A DNA stretch of 64,000 nucleotides from Microbacterium sp. zg-Y818 (GCF_030246905.1 NZ_CP126741.1:3170985-3234984), one strand, 5' to 3'. Positions 34,963 to 45,379 are shown, counted from the first letter of the stretch. Notes: generated by a model from the letters alone, not told the origin. A program made the numbers and translations.

Positions 34963-35754
34963 ATGATCAGCACAGAAAACATCGGCGGTCTCATGGGAGC
35001 AGCGGTGATCGACTCCGACGGGGAGAAGATCGGCACGCTCGAGCAGATCTACCTCGACACCGACACCGGAGCGCCCACCTGGGCGGCGGTGCGCACCGGT
35101 TTCTTCGGCACCTCGGAGTCCTTCGTGCCCATCGACGACGCCAACCAGGACGGCGAGAACCTCCGGGTGGGCTACGCGAAAGAGTTCGTGAAGAACGCAC
35201 CGCGCATCGACGCGGACGGGGCGCTGGAGCACGCGCAGGAAGATGAACTGTACGTCTACTACGGCAACGGTTCCCGCACCACCAGCGCCGCTGAAGGCAC
35301 CGGCACCGCCCGGGATGACAGTGACGAGGCGGTGGACACGAGCACCGGGTATGACACGTCCGGTCCGACCACCGACGATGCGATGACCCGCTCGGAGGAG
35401 CGCCTCCGCGTCGGTACCGAGAAGGTTCAAACCGGTCGCGCACGGCTGCGGAAGTACGTCGTCACGGAGGAGAAGACCGTCACCGTCCCCGTGAGCCATG
35501 AGGAAGTGCGCCTGGAACGCGAACCCATCACCGACGCCAACGTCGCGGATGCCATGGACGGGCCGGCCATCAGCGAGGAAGAGCACGAGGTCGTCCTCAC
35601 TGAGGAGCGGCCCGTCATCGCCAAGGAGACCGTTCCGGTCGAGCGTGTCCGCCTGGGAACGGAAACCGTGACCGAGGAGGAGACGGTCACCGAGCAGGTC
35701 CGCAAGGAACAGATCGACTACGACGACGGCACGGGCCGCGCCGACCGCGCCTGA
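34963..35754 (+). CDS. PRC-barrel and DUF2382 domain protein
   Basis: 263 residues. N-terminal PRC barrel (residues 5-95: GAAVIDSDGEKIGTLEQIYLD); an acidic Thr/Ser/Asp linker (105-140); C-terminal DUF2382 (150-255) with the repeated RLRKYVVTEEKTVTVPVSHE and EEHEVVLTEERPVIAKETVP strands. Such YsnF-like proteins are stress-induced in Actinobacteria and Bacillus and may bind nucleic acids or surfaces; function uncertain. An ATAGGAAG site precedes the ATG. Confidence 0.92.
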   Translation: MISTENIGGLMGAAVIDSDGEKIGTLEQIYLDTDTGAPTWAAVRTGFFGTSESFVPIDDANQDGENLRVGYAKEFVKNAPRIDADGALEHAQEDELYVYYGNGSRTTSAAEGTGTARDDSDEAVDTSTGYDTSGPTTDDAMTRSEERLRVGTEKVQTGRARLRKYVVTEEKTVTVPVSHEEVRLEREPITDANVADAMDGPAISEEEHEVVLTEERPVIAKETVPVERVRLGTETVTEEETVTEQVRKEQIDYDDGTGRADRA

Positions 35755-35760
35755 CCCCTC

Positions 35761-35887
35761 AGTCGCGGGCCGCGCGCGCAGGGACCGGACCGTCCGGGTA
35801 CGCCTCGGGTGGTCCGGTCCCTGCCGCTTTCCGGCTCATCACGAACCACGGAAGGATCACGCTACCCATCACGATGACGCGGTCCAT
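35761..35887 (-). pseudogene. N-terminal relic of an alpha/beta-hydrolase gene
   Basis: Starting at ATG 35887 the frame reads MDRVIVMGSVILPWFVM, matching 14 of the first 17 residues of the intact hydrolase at 31560-32225, then diverges into unrelated sequence and stops by about 35759. It is a remnant of a paralogue or of a partial duplication. It lies 20 bases after a GNAT relic on the same strand. Confidence 0.6.
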
Positions 35888-35906
35888 GGCGCTCTTCCCG
35901 GGGCTA

Positions 35907-36112
35907 TCACCCGGCGCTTTCCGCGACCCTGACGACCACATCGTCCCCCGGTGCCCGAGGACGTGCTTCCACATCCGATGCCGTCCCTCGATGTATCGCC
36001 GAGAAGTGGTCCTCTGGCAGCAGATGTGCGTAGGCTCCCGCCACGTCGAGACGTGGAGATCGGCGATCTCCACGGCATCCGACGGCACCGGCATCCGGGT
36101 CGTGAAGCTCAT
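35907..36112 (-). pseudogene. Decayed GNAT acetyltransferase fragment with frameshifts
   Basis: GNAT-like sequence can be followed only by changing frame three times: SDAVEIADLHVSTWRE, then AYAHLLPEDHFSA (-1/+1 shift near 36040), then RYIEGRHRMWKHVLGHRG (near 36000), then DDVVVRVAESAG and a stop at 35907. Each piece is a recognisable consecutive part of the acetyltransferase N-terminus (W-R-x-A-Y-x-x-L-L-P). The C-terminal acetyl-CoA-binding half is missing, so the gene is dead. Confidence 0.7.
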
Positions 36113-36161
36113 TCGCTCATGGTGGCAGGGACATCACCGCCGGCGTGCGGTGGGGACAGAA

Positions 36162-36563
36162 TCAGATGCGCGCGCGCCTGTAGGTGTCGCTGGAGTAGCT
36201 GATGACGAAATATCCGATCAGGGACAACAGCCAGAGGAGGAACACCGAGAAGACCGCGCCGTGCCCGAACGCGCGCCCGAGCCGCAGCGCCACGATGATG
36301 GCGAGGACGACGTTTGCGATGGGGACGAGATACAGCAGCGTCCACCATGCGGACAGTCCGGCGGCTCGCACGATGAAGAACGCCGCGACCACCGGGATCA
36401 GCGCCGTCCACCCGGGCTGACCTGCCTTGTTCAGGAAAGGCCACACCGCGGCGACGAACAGCACGTAGCCGACGAAACCCCCCACTCCACCGAAGACGAC
36501 CCCGGACTCATCGCGGGATGAGATCTCAGCGACGACCGGAAGAAGCTGCGACAGGATGTGCAT
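36162..36563 (-). CDS. DUF5684-like four-TM membrane protein
   Basis: 133 residues, four hydrophobic segments. GQPGWTALIPVVAAFFIVRAAGLSAWWTLLYLVP followed by IVALRLGRAFGHGAVFSVFLLWLL is the DUF5684 pattern seen near signal peptidases in Actinobacteria. No catalytic residues. It is isolated; the left side is pseudogene debris and the right side an unrelated gene. Confidence 0.8.
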   Translation of the reverse strand: MHILSQLLPVVAEISSRDESGVVFGGVGGFVGYVLFVAAVWPFLNKAGQPGWTALIPVVAAFFIVRAAGLSAWWTLLYLVPIANVVLAIIVALRLGRAFGHGAVFSVFLLWLLSLIGYFVISYSSDTYRRARI

Positions 36564-36638
36564 GGCGTGAGTCTAGGTTGCCGCCACACGGGATGCGGGC
36601 TCAATCTCCGTCGCAGCGCTTGGCCGCGGCTGTCCCGC

Positions 36639-37181
36639 TCAGAGACGCGGATGGTGCAATGCCGTCTGGATCACGCGGATGTGCGCGCCAAGGGCTCCAG
36701 ACGCGAGGAGCCCTGACCCGAGAGGCCCGGAGGGGTCCTCACCCAGTAACGGCAACGATCGGAGCGCAGCTCTGACCGGGTCACTCATCTGAGCGAGTTG
36801 CCAGGCGATCTCATCGGTGGCGGCAGTCGCGTTGCCCTGTTCCGCCAGCTGCCTGGCTTTCGCGGCGTACGCGGCCGCGCCGAGAGCGTGGGCGCCCATG
36901 TGTGCAACCCCCGCGGCCTGGCCGGCAGCCCAAGCCGCAGCCTTCGCGGCTGGTGAGGTCACGGCCTGTGACGCCCGACCTGCCACGAAGCGTCTGCGTA
37001 TCTCGCCCCCGGCATCGAGCGTGCCTGCCGCGAACGCACGCGCTCGAGTGATGCCGTCGCGAGGACGGTCGTCGCCTGGCGCTTCTGACTCGAAGAGGGA
37101 AAGAACTCGCTCGGCACAGTCTGCTGCCCACCCCGCGGTGACCCGGCGATCGGATACGCTCAACGACTGCGGAGAAGCCAT
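36639..37181 (-). CDS. Putative immunity protein of the Imm-5-like family
   Basis: 180 residues, ATG 37181 with AAAGG upstream. All-alpha and Ala-rich: RVTAGWAADCAERVLSLFE, RPRDGITRARAFAAGTLDAGG, then AAWAAGQAAGVAHMGAHALGAAAYAAKA. This is the pattern annotated as Imm-5 / 'putative immunity protein' in Actinobacteria. No toxin with a matching domain lies next to it; the nearest genes are dnaB and a DUF5684 protein. Function as an immunity factor is therefore unproven. Confidence 0.75.
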   Translation of the reverse strand: MASPQSLSVSDRRVTAGWAADCAERVLSLFESEAPGDDRPRDGITRARAFAAGTLDAGGEIRRRFVAGRASQAVTSPAAKAAAWAAGQAAGVAHMGAHALGAAAYAAKARQLAEQGNATAATDEIAWQLAQMSDPVRAALRSLPLLGEDPSGPLGSGLLASGALGAHIRVIQTALHHPRL

Positions 37182-37273
37182 ACCGGTACCTTTGCACGAT
37201 CTTGTCGCATACGGAGGGCTACGGCCGCACCGACGCAACGGACAACTCCGCGCGGAACCTGAAGCGGCCTCCG

Positions 37274-38635
37274 CTACACCGGCGCCATGTCGGTGAACCG
37301 CGAGAAATGACCCTGGAAAGCGATCTCGATGGTCGCGGTCGGGCCGTTACGGTGCTTCGCGACGATGAGGTCGGCCTCGCCGGGGCGGGTGTCCTTGTCG
37401 TACACCGAGTCGCGGTGCAGCAGCATGACCATGTCGGCATCCTGCTCGATCGAGCCGGACTCTCGCAGGTCGCTGACCTGCGGACGCTTGTCGGTGCGCT
37501 GCTCAGATCCACGGTTCAGCTGCGACAGTGCGATGACGGGCACCTGAAGCTCTTTCGCGAGCAGCTTCAGCGCACGCGAGAACTCGCTGACCTCCTGCTG
37601 ACGCGACTCGACCTTCTTGCCGCTGGTCATCAGCTGCAAGTAGTCGATGATCACCATGCGCAGCCCCACCCGCTGCTTGAGTCGACGGCACTTGGCGCGG
37701 ATCTCGACGAGCGTCATGTTGGGGCTGTCGTCGATGTAGAGCGGGGCGTCGTTGATGCGGCCGCGTGTCGCGGCGATGGTGGTCCAGTCGCGCGAATCCA
37801 ACGTGCCCTTGCGCATGTTCTGCAGCGGCACCGCGCCCTCGGCGCTCATGAGGCGCATGGCGATCTCGCTGCGTCCCATTTCCAGTGAGAAGAAGATCGT
37901 CGGCATGTTGTGCTTGATGGCCGCGGCGCGCGCGAAATCGAGCGCGAGCGTGGACTTTCCCATGGCGGGTCGGGCGGCCACGACGATCATCTGACCGCCG
38001 TGCAGGCCGTTGGTCAGCTCGTCGAGCTGGGCGAACCCGGTCGGGATGCCGGTCATCGAGCCGTCCCGACCGCGCGCTGCCTCGATCTCATCGATCGCGG
38101 AGGTGACGGCGATCTCGAGCGGAACGTAATCCTCCGCGGCCTCGGCACCGGTGACCGAGTAGATCTCGGCCTGCGCGTTGTTGACGAGTTCCACGGCCTC
38201 GCCCTGGCCGGAGTACCCCATCTGCACGATGCGGGTGCCGGCCTGCACGAGGCGGCGCAGCAGCGCCCGCTCGGAGACGATCGTGGCGTAGTAGCCGGCG
38301 TTGGCTGCGGTCGGCACGATCGAGGTGAGCGAGTGCAGGTAATCGGCACCGCCGGCGCGCTGCAGCTCGCCCGTCTTGATCAGCTCGTCGGTCACTGCAA
38401 CGACGTCTGTCGGCTCGCCGTGCGAATACAGGCTGAGGATCGCCTCGAAGATCAGCTCGTGCTTGGGCACATAAAAGTCGGCCCCGCGCAGCGTCTCGAT
38501 GACGTCGGCGACGGCGTCCTTCGACAACAGCATGCCGCCCAGCGCGCTCTGCTCCGCGAGGACGTCATGCGGCGGCGTGCGCTCGTGCTCACGGCGTCCG
38601 CCGAGCCGTTCGTCGGAGATGTCAGCGATGGACAC
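37274..38635 (-). CDS. dnaB: Replicative DNA helicase
   Basis: 453 residues, GTG start. N-terminal primase-interaction domain (PPHDVLAEQSALGGMLLSKDA) and C-terminal RecA-like domain with Walker A ARPAMGKST at 221-229, Walker B VIIDYLQLM, and the arginine-finger region SQLNRGSEQR. No intein interrupts the P-loop, unlike several actinobacterial dnaB genes. It unwinds DNA at the fork. The 439-base upstream gap contains a cluster of DnaA-box-like sites, which suggests coupling to initiation. Confidence 0.97.
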   Translation of the reverse strand: MSIADISDERLGGRREHERTPPHDVLAEQSALGGMLLSKDAVADVIETLRGADFYVPKHELIFEAILSLYSHGEPTDVVAVTDELIKTGELQRAGGADYLHSLTSIVPTAANAGYYATIVSERALLRRLVQAGTRIVQMGYSGQGEAVELVNNAQAEIYSVTGAEAAEDYVPLEIAVTSAIDEIEAARGRDGSMTGIPTGFAQLDELTNGLHGGQMIVVAARPAMGKSTLALDFARAAAIKHNMPTIFFSLEMGRSEIAMRLMSAEGAVPLQNMRKGTLDSRDWTTIAATRGRINDAPLYIDDSPNMTLVEIRAKCRRLKQRVGLRMVIIDYLQLMTSGKKVESRQQEVSEFSRALKLLAKELQVPVIALSQLNRGSEQRTDKRPQVSDLRESGSIEQDADMVMLLHRDSVYDKDTRPGEADLIVAKHRNGPTATIEIAFQGHFSRFTDMAPV

Positions 38636-39074
38636 GCAGCCGTACCTCCGTCATTTTCGGGTGTCGTCGGGGTGGGACACATTCACGCTATGCACGGCCA
38701 CCGACACTCGCAACCAAGCCTGTGGATAACTATGTGGAAAGTCTGCGTGAAACGCCGCCAACCCTGTGTACAACCCCTGTGGAAAACGCCCGGGATACAG
38801 GAATCGAGCAAACGTGATTTCTCGATTGACCTGGGATTTATTTGTTCACAACCTGTGGATGGGATTGTGGTTGAAGTACGCGTTGAAGGTTGGGGACGGC
38901 GTACCACGTTATACACAGCCGCACACCCTCGGCCCGCATCGGATGCCGCCTGTGGAAAGGCTCCCACGGGGGCGCGTCGGGCCCCCAGCGAGCCCGAAAA
39001 CGACGGATGCCGTGAACCCGGTGAGGGTCCACGGCATCCGTGTCGTTCTGTCGCCCCGAGGGACGACGCGCCGC
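38636..39074. other. dnaB-rplI intergenic region with DnaA-box-like cluster
   Basis: No gene. It holds eight 9-mers close to TT(A/G)TCCACA (on either strand): tgtggataa 38721, tgtggaaag 38733, tgtgtacaa 38765, tgtggaaaa 38778, ttgttcaca 38842, tgtggatgg 38854, ttatacaca 38909 and tgtggaaag 38951. The first is the perfect complement of the consensus TTATCCACA. The stretch 38800-38880 is AT-rich for this genome and carries an aatcgag/ctcgatt inverted repeat (38802-38827). The promoter of dnaB must lie here. Confidence 0.7.
38995..39041 (-). terminator. Intrinsic terminator after rplI
   Basis: A 12-bp perfect stem (acggatgccgtg at 39003-39014, cacggcatccgt at 39030-39041) with a 15-base loop. 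On the minus strand the stem is followed by a CGTTTTCG run. It closes the rpsF-ssb-rpsR-rplI operon. Confidence 0.75.
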
Positions 39075-39527
39075 TTACTTGGCGGCGACCACCTGCAGCG
39101 TGATCACGGCGGTGAGGTCGTCACGCAGGCGAACGGTCGCCTCGTGCTCGCCCACGGACTTGATCGCCGAGGTGATGTGGATCTTGCGCTTGTCGAGCTC
39201 GCCGAGCCCGGCAGCCTTGACCGCGTCAGCGACGTCACCGGTCTTGACCGAACCGAACAGACGACCCTCGTTGCCGGCCTTGACGGCCAGACGAACCTTG
39301 GTCGACTCGAGCGAGTTCTTCAGGGCCACGGCTTCTTCGTGGTCGTGGATCGCGCGCGACTCGCGGGCAGCGCGAATCGACGCCACCTGCTTCTCGCCAC
39401 CGCGCGACCACAGCACTGCGAAGCCCTGGGGGATGAGGTAGTTGCGGGCGAACCCGTTCTTGACCTCGATCACGTCGCCGGCGCTTCCGAGCCCGGCGAC
39501 CTCATTCGTGAGAATCAGCTTTGCCAT
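39075..39527 (-). CDS. rplI: 50S ribosomal protein L9
   Basis: 150 residues, the usual length. [37 protein letters not shown] is the L9 N-domain signature; the long connecting helix and the C-terminal RNA-binding domain ([16 protein letters not shown]) follow. Last gene of the rpsF-ssb-rpsR-rplI operon, 11 bases after rpsR, followed by a terminator. Confidence 0.98.
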   Translation of the reverse strand: MAKLILTNEVAGLGSAGDVIEVKNGFARNYLIPQGFAVLWSRGGEKQVASIRAARESRAIHDHEEAVALKNSLESTKVRLAVKAGNEGRLFGSVKTGDVADAVKAAGLGELDKRKIHITSAIKSVGEHEATVRLRDDLTAVITLQVVAAK

Positions 39528-39538
39528 GTCCGGACCCC

Positions 39539-39793
39539 TTAACGGCCAGCGCCGGCGTAGGGCAGGAGCGCCATTTCGCGGGCGTTCTTGATCGCCTTGG
39601 CGATCAGACGCTGCTCCTGCACCGAGACACCGGTGATACGACGGGCGCGGATCTTTCCACGCTCCGAGATGAACTTACGAAGAGTGGCGACGTCCTTGTA
39701 ATCAATGACGCCGACACGGATCGCCTTCGCGGGAGCGGCGTTCTTCGCGCCCTTCCGCGGCTTGCGGCGGTCGCCGCTCGACTTTCCAGCCAT
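39539..39793 (-). CDS. rpsR: 30S ribosomal protein S18
   Basis: 84 residues with a basic N-terminus ([10 protein letters not shown]) and the S18 core [20 protein letters not shown] followed by [30 protein letters not shown]. It lacks the CXXC zinc ribbon found in the zinc-binding S18 form, so this is the zinc-independent type. It forms a pair with S6 in the 30S subunit, encoded two genes upstream. Confidence 0.98.
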   Translation of the reverse strand: MAGKSSGDRRKPRKGAKNAAPAKAIRVGVIDYKDVATLRKFISERGKIRARRITGVSVQEQRLIAKAIKNAREMALLPYAGAGR

Positions 39794-39830
39794 GGTTTTT
39801 CCTTAGAGAGAGTTGGTTTGATCCGAGGGA

Positions 39831-40352
39831 TCAGAACGGAGTGTCGTCGCCGTAGGCGCCGGGGGCGCTCCACGCGTCGGGAGCGGCCGAACCGGGAGTG
39901 GCCCACGGCTCGTCGGCGACCTGCGGGCGGGACTGCTGTCCGCCACCGCCGGCGCCGCCGGCGCCGTTTCCGCCGCCACCACCACTGCTGCTGGTACGCG
40001 TGACCTGTGCGGTTGCGTAACGCAGCGACGGGCCGATCTCATCGACCTCGAGCTCGATGGAGACGCGGTTCTGCCCCTCGCGGTCCTGGTAGGACCGCTG
40101 CTTCAGGCGACCACTGGCGATGACCCGCATGCCCTTGGTGAGCGAACCGGCCACGTGCTCGGCGAAGTCGCGCCACACGCTCGCGCGGAGGAACAGCGCT
40201 TCGCCGTCCTTCCACTCGTTCGCCTGACGGTCGAAACTGCGCGGCGTCGACGCGATCGTGAAGTTCGCGACGGGCAGTCCGCTCTGCGTGTAACGCAGCT
40301 CGGGGTCTGCCGTGAGGTTTCCCACAACGGTGATGACGGTCTCGCCAGCCAT
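39831..40352 (-). CDS. ssb: Single-stranded DNA-binding protein
   Basis: 173 residues. OB-fold (1-110): [56 protein letters not shown]. Gly/Gln/Pro-rich linker (120-160) and the conserved acidic tip DDTPF that docks partner proteins; the tip has T in place of the common I/L. It is placed between rpsF and rpsR as in most bacteria. Confidence 0.97.
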   Translation of the reverse strand: MAGETVITVVGNLTADPELRYTQSGLPVANFTIASTPRSFDRQANEWKDGEALFLRASVWRDFAEHVAGSLTKGMRVIASGRLKQRSYQDREGQNRVSIELEVDEIGPSLRYATAQVTRTSSSGGGGGNGAGGAGGGGQQSRPQVADEPWATPGSAAPDAWSAPGAYGDDTPF

Positions 40353-40357
40353 CGTCG

Positions 40358-40741
40358 TTACGCCTTCGCAGCCTTCGCGGGCGCGGCAGCCTTGCGGGCA
40401 GCCTTCGCCTCGGAACGCTCCTTCTCGGCGGCGACCATGGCCATCGCCTCTTCAGCGCGGAGGATCTTGGTGCGCATGATCTGCTCGTTCAGCTTCAGCT
40501 GACGGTCGAGCTCCTGCGCAGACTCGCTGCTCGCGGTGAAGTTGACGACGGCGTAGACGCCCTCGGTCTTCTTCTGGATCTCGTATGCGAGACGGCGGCG
40601 ACCCCAGATGTCGACGTTGTCGATCGTGCCACCATCATTGGTGATGACCTTGAGGAACTTCTCAAGGTTGGTGGCGACGAGGCGCTCGTCGATCTCGGGG
40701 TTGAGGATCACCATCAGTTCGTACTGGTGGATGTGCGTCAC
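40358..40741 (-). CDS. rpsF: 30S ribosomal protein S6
   Basis: 127 residues. [18 protein letters not shown] opens the S6 ferredoxin-like fold and [21 protein letters not shown] carries the S18-contact strand. A C-terminal extension of about 30 residues is Ala/Lys-rich, as in other Actinobacteria. First gene of the operon; the 285-base gap to the right (40742-41026) contains its promoter region and the promoter of the divergent membrane-protein pair, with no other gene visible. Confidence 0.98.
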   Translation of the reverse strand: MTHIHQYELMVILNPEIDERLVATNLEKFLKVITNDGGTIDNVDIWGRRRLAYEIQKKTEGVYAVVNFTASSESAQELDRQLKLNEQIMRTKILRAEEAMAMVAAEKERSEAKAARKAAAPAKAAKA

Positions 40742-41026
40742 TTACCCACCTCCTTCGGACTAGAACGGCTCCCGGGCATTTCCCGGAAGCAGGAGGGTGT
40801 GTGCACTGCCCGTTCGCACGCGCCGAGTGGCGCGGTGAACGGACAACCTCGACAGTCTAACGGATGCCACCCCACGCGTGCGACCGCGCGATGCGTGGGT
40901 GCTCCGCGCGGCATCCTCCCCCGGCATTCGATAGCGTGAGCGCGTGCAGGGGGACCAGTCGATGTCGACGCGCGCCGTCCGTGCGTCGTTGGACACCCGG
41001 CCGCACCACCTGGGGGAGATACTGCG

Positions 41027-42238
41027 ATGACGACACCTGCGGCATCCGTTCCGTTCGACACGCGCGCGCTGACCGAGCCGGTCGATCGCGCCGCGATCAA
41101 GGCCCACAAGCAGCATCTGGTGGCCTCGGGACGCGCACCGTACGACGTGGGACTGCCGATCACGGTGATCATCCTCATCGTGGTGGGCGTGATCATGATG
41201 ACCGGGTTCGGGAGCCTCGGCGCGGTCTTCTTCAGCATCGCCTCCTCGACGGGAGGGGGGTTCGGGCTGCTCGCTCTGCTCCCGCTGCTGCTCGTGGGAA
41301 CCGTCTTCACGATTGTGATCGTCGTCATCGTGCGGTCGTGGCGTGGAAGTGGGGAACGCCGGTATCGGCTCGACCGGTTCGCGGCATCCAACGGACTCAC
41401 GTTCTACCCCGAAGCGAAGGACCCGCCGCTGCCAGGTCTGATCTTCCATCAGGGGTCCGCCCGCACCGCGTCCGAGATCTTGCGGGGCGGGCAGCCGCGG
41501 TGGGTCGAGTTCGCCAACTACCGCTACACGACCGGGTCCGGCAAGAACAGAACCACGCACAAGTGGGGCTACATCGCGATCAGGCTGAACACACCGTTGC
41601 CGCACATCGTGCTGGATGCCGTGGGCAACAACGGCCTGCTGGGCTCGAACCTGCCGGCGGCGTTCGACAAGGAGCAGCGACTCAGCCTCGAGGGCGACTT
41701 CGACCGCTACTTCACGCTCTACTGCCCCGCCGGCTACGAGCGGGACGCTCTATACCTGTTCACGCCCGACATCATGGCCCGCTTCATCGACAACGCCGCG
41801 GCCCTCGACGTCGAGATCGTCGACGACTGGCTGTTCCTCTATGCCCGGCGCGACTTCTCCACCCTGGACCCGCGCATGTGGGCCTGGCTGTTCTCCGTGG
41901 TGGGGGCCATGCTCGACAAGCTCGCGCAGTGGGAGCGGTGGCGCGACGAGCGGCTGGTCCAGCCCGAGCAGCACGCGCACGCGCTCGCGCCCGCTCAGGC
42001 GGGGCACGCGGCCGCTCAGGCGGAGCACGCTCTCGCCGGGGGCGCCCAGACGCTTCCGTTCACCCCACCGACCGAGTCGCTGCGCCCGCCGCTCGGCGTC
42101 GCGCAGCAGGGACAGCGCCTGCGGCGGCGCGTGCCGTGGGCGACCATCATCGCCGTCGGGCTGTTCGGCTTGCTGTGGCTCGGGATGCAGCTGTTCATGC
42201 AGACCGGGATGTTCGGCATGCTCGGCGGGATGCGGTGA
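41027..42238 (+). CDS. Membrane protein with DUF3137-like soluble domain (copy 1)
   Basis: 403 residues, ATG with GGGGGAG upstream. Two TMs near 42-65 and 85-108, a soluble domain (115-300) and a third TM near 362-385 at the C-terminus. Characteristic stretches are WVEFANYRYTTGSGKNRTTHKWG and LSLEGDFDRYFTLYCPAGYE, then ALYLFTPDIMARFID, resembling DUF3137. A His/Ala/Glu-rich linker (HAHALAPAQAGHAAAQAEHA) precedes the last TM. Function unknown. The next gene is a paralogue, coupled by a GTGA overlap. Confidence 0.85.
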   Translation: MTTPAASVPFDTRALTEPVDRAAIKAHKQHLVASGRAPYDVGLPITVIILIVVGVIMMTGFGSLGAVFFSIASSTGGGFGLLALLPLLLVGTVFTIVIVVIVRSWRGSGERRYRLDRFAASNGLTFYPEAKDPPLPGLIFHQGSARTASEILRGGQPRWVEFANYRYTTGSGKNRTTHKWGYIAIRLNTPLPHIVLDAVGNNGLLGSNLPAAFDKEQRLSLEGDFDRYFTLYCPAGYERDALYLFTPDIMARFIDNAAALDVEIVDDWLFLYARRDFSTLDPRMWAWLFSVVGAMLDKLAQWERWRDERLVQPEQHAHALAPAQAGHAAAQAEHALAGGAQTLPFTPPTESLRPPLGVAQQGQRLRRRVPWATIIAVGLFGLLWLGMQLFMQTGMFGMLGGMR

Positions 42239-43371
42239 CGCACCCCACGACGGCGGCATCCGTGCCCTTGGACACCCGACCGCTGACGCAGCGCGTCGAT
42301 CGCGCGGACGCCCGTGCCTTCACCAAGGAACTGCGTGCGTCGGGGCGCATCGAGAACGAGGTGATGGCGAGCATCATCGGGTACGGGGTGGCCCTGCTGT
42401 TCTTCGTGGGCCTCGTGCTGCTCGATGTGCTGACGTCACGGTCACCCTTCCGTGTCGCGCTCTCCGGAGCAACGCCCCTGATCGTCGTGCTGCTGGTGTG
42501 CGCCCTGGTGGCGGTCGCCGTCACCTTCTTCTCGCAGGGGCGCGTGTCGACCCGGCGGTATCGGCTCGACCGCTTCGCACGCGCCAACGGGATGCGTTAC
42601 GTGCCGGAGAAGGGCAATCCGTCATTTCCGGGCATGATCTTCGGCTCCGGGTCGTACCGCCGCAGCTTCGACGTGGTGCAGGGCAAGGGGCCACGCCGCG
42701 TCGAATTCGCGAACTACGTCTACACCACCGGTTCCGGCAAGCATCGCCGTACCCACCGCTGGGGATACGTCGCGGTCAAGCTCGACATCCCGCTGCCGCA
42801 CATCGTGCTGGATGCCACCGGCAACAACAGCCTGTTCGGATCCAACCTGCCGACGCTGTACAAGAAGGAGCAGCGCCTCAGCCTCGAGGGCGACTTCGAC
42901 CGCCACTTCGCGCTCTACTGCCCTGAGGGGTACGAGCGCGACGCCCTGTACCTGTTCACCCCCGACGTCATGGCGAGGTTCATCGACAACGCGGCGGAAC
43001 TCGACGTCGAGATCGTCGACGACTGGCTGCTCATGTACACCAAGCGCAACGCGAGCACGACTGACCCGGCCACCTGGGAGTGGCTGTTCGGAGCCGTGGC
43101 GGCCGTGCTCGACAAACTCGACCAGTGGGAACGCTGGCGCGATGAGCGGCTGCTGCAGGCGGCATCCGGCGATTCCCGCGCGGCCCATGGGAGGGCGAGG
43201 GGTGGCACGCCGGCGGGGTCGCTGCCGTTCGCTGCGCCCGCCGGGCTGCTGCGCCCGCCCCCCGGCGTCGCGCCCCAGGGGCGCCGCCTGACCACGCGAT
43301 TCCCCTGGCTGCTGACCGGACTGTGCGTTGTCGCGGTGGTGGTGTACCTGCTGCTGGACCTTCCCGGGTAG
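42235..43371 (+). CDS. Membrane protein with DUF3137-like soluble domain (copy 2)
   Basis: 378 residues, GTG at 42235 overlapping the previous stop by 4 bases. Same architecture as copy 1: two N-terminal TMs, soluble domain with VEFANYVYTTGSGKHRRTHRWG and LSLEGDFDRHFALYCPEGYE, and a C-terminal TM. The soluble domains are far more similar to each other than the TMs and linkers, implying an old tandem duplication with selection on the domain. Function unknown; a hetero-oligomer is plausible. Confidence 0.85.
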   Translation: MTHPTTAASVPLDTRPLTQRVDRADARAFTKELRASGRIENEVMASIIGYGVALLFFVGLVLLDVLTSRSPFRVALSGATPLIVVLLVCALVAVAVTFFSQGRVSTRRYRLDRFARANGMRYVPEKGNPSFPGMIFGSGSYRRSFDVVQGKGPRRVEFANYVYTTGSGKHRRTHRWGYVAVKLDIPLPHIVLDATGNNSLFGSNLPTLYKKEQRLSLEGDFDRHFALYCPEGYERDALYLFTPDVMARFIDNAAELDVEIVDDWLLMYTKRNASTTDPATWEWLFGAVAAVLDKLDQWERWRDERLLQAASGDSRAAHGRARGGTPAGSLPFAAPAGLLRPPPGVAPQGRRLTTRFPWLLTGLCVVAVVVYLLLDLPG

Positions 43372-43431
43372 CCGGATGGGGTTCCGGCCCACCCCACCCC
43401 GTCGCTGAGGTCCGCGGGGGCGGGCGGGCGG

Positions 43432-43827
43432 CTACGGCGCCGCGGGTGCCAGGCCGAAGTGGGTCAGCTCACCCTCGGTGAGCATGCGGGAGCGCACGAT
43501 GAATCGCAGACCGGTGGGGGATTCGACCGAGAAGCCGGCGCCGCGGCCGGGCACGACGTCGATGGTGAGGTGGGTGTACTTCCAGTAGTCGAACTGCGCC
43601 TCGGAGATGAACACCTCGATCGGGTCATCCAGCCCGACGCCGAGCGAGGCGAGGTGCACATCGCTCGGGCCGGTGAGGAACATCCCGACCGGAAAGCACA
43701 TGGGCGCGCTGCCGTCGCAGCATCCGCCGGACTGATGGAACATCAGCGGCCCGTGCTGCGCCGTCAGATCGCGCAGCAGGGCGGCCGCGGCATCCGTCAC
43801 GGCCACCCTGCTGAACGTCGTCTCCAT
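43432..43827 (-). CDS. DUF779 family protein
   Basis: 131 residues. FHQSGGCCDGSAPMCFPVG, with three Cys, and HLASLGVGLDDPIEVFISEAQFDYWKYTHLTIDVVPGRG are the DUF779 signature. The gene is almost always next to an aldehyde dehydrogenase of the ExaC/AldA type; here it follows that gene by one base. The Cys-rich motif suggests metal or thiol chemistry supporting the dehydrogenase. Confidence 0.93.
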   Translation of the reverse strand: METTFSRVAVTDAAAALLRDLTAQHGPLMFHQSGGCCDGSAPMCFPVGMFLTGPSDVHLASLGVGLDDPIEVFISEAQFDYWKYTHLTIDVVPGRGAGFSVESPTGLRFIVRSRMLTEGELTHFGLAPAAP

Positions 43828-43828
43828 G

Positions 43829-45379
<1,551 letters not shown>

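Noticed and set aside
37274..38635. Intein in dnaB
   Set aside because: Length and continuous motifs are those of an uninterrupted helicase.
40742..41026. Possible gene in the rpsF upstream gap
   Set aside because: Only promoter-like sequence; open frames there are extensions of neighbouring frames without ribosome sites.
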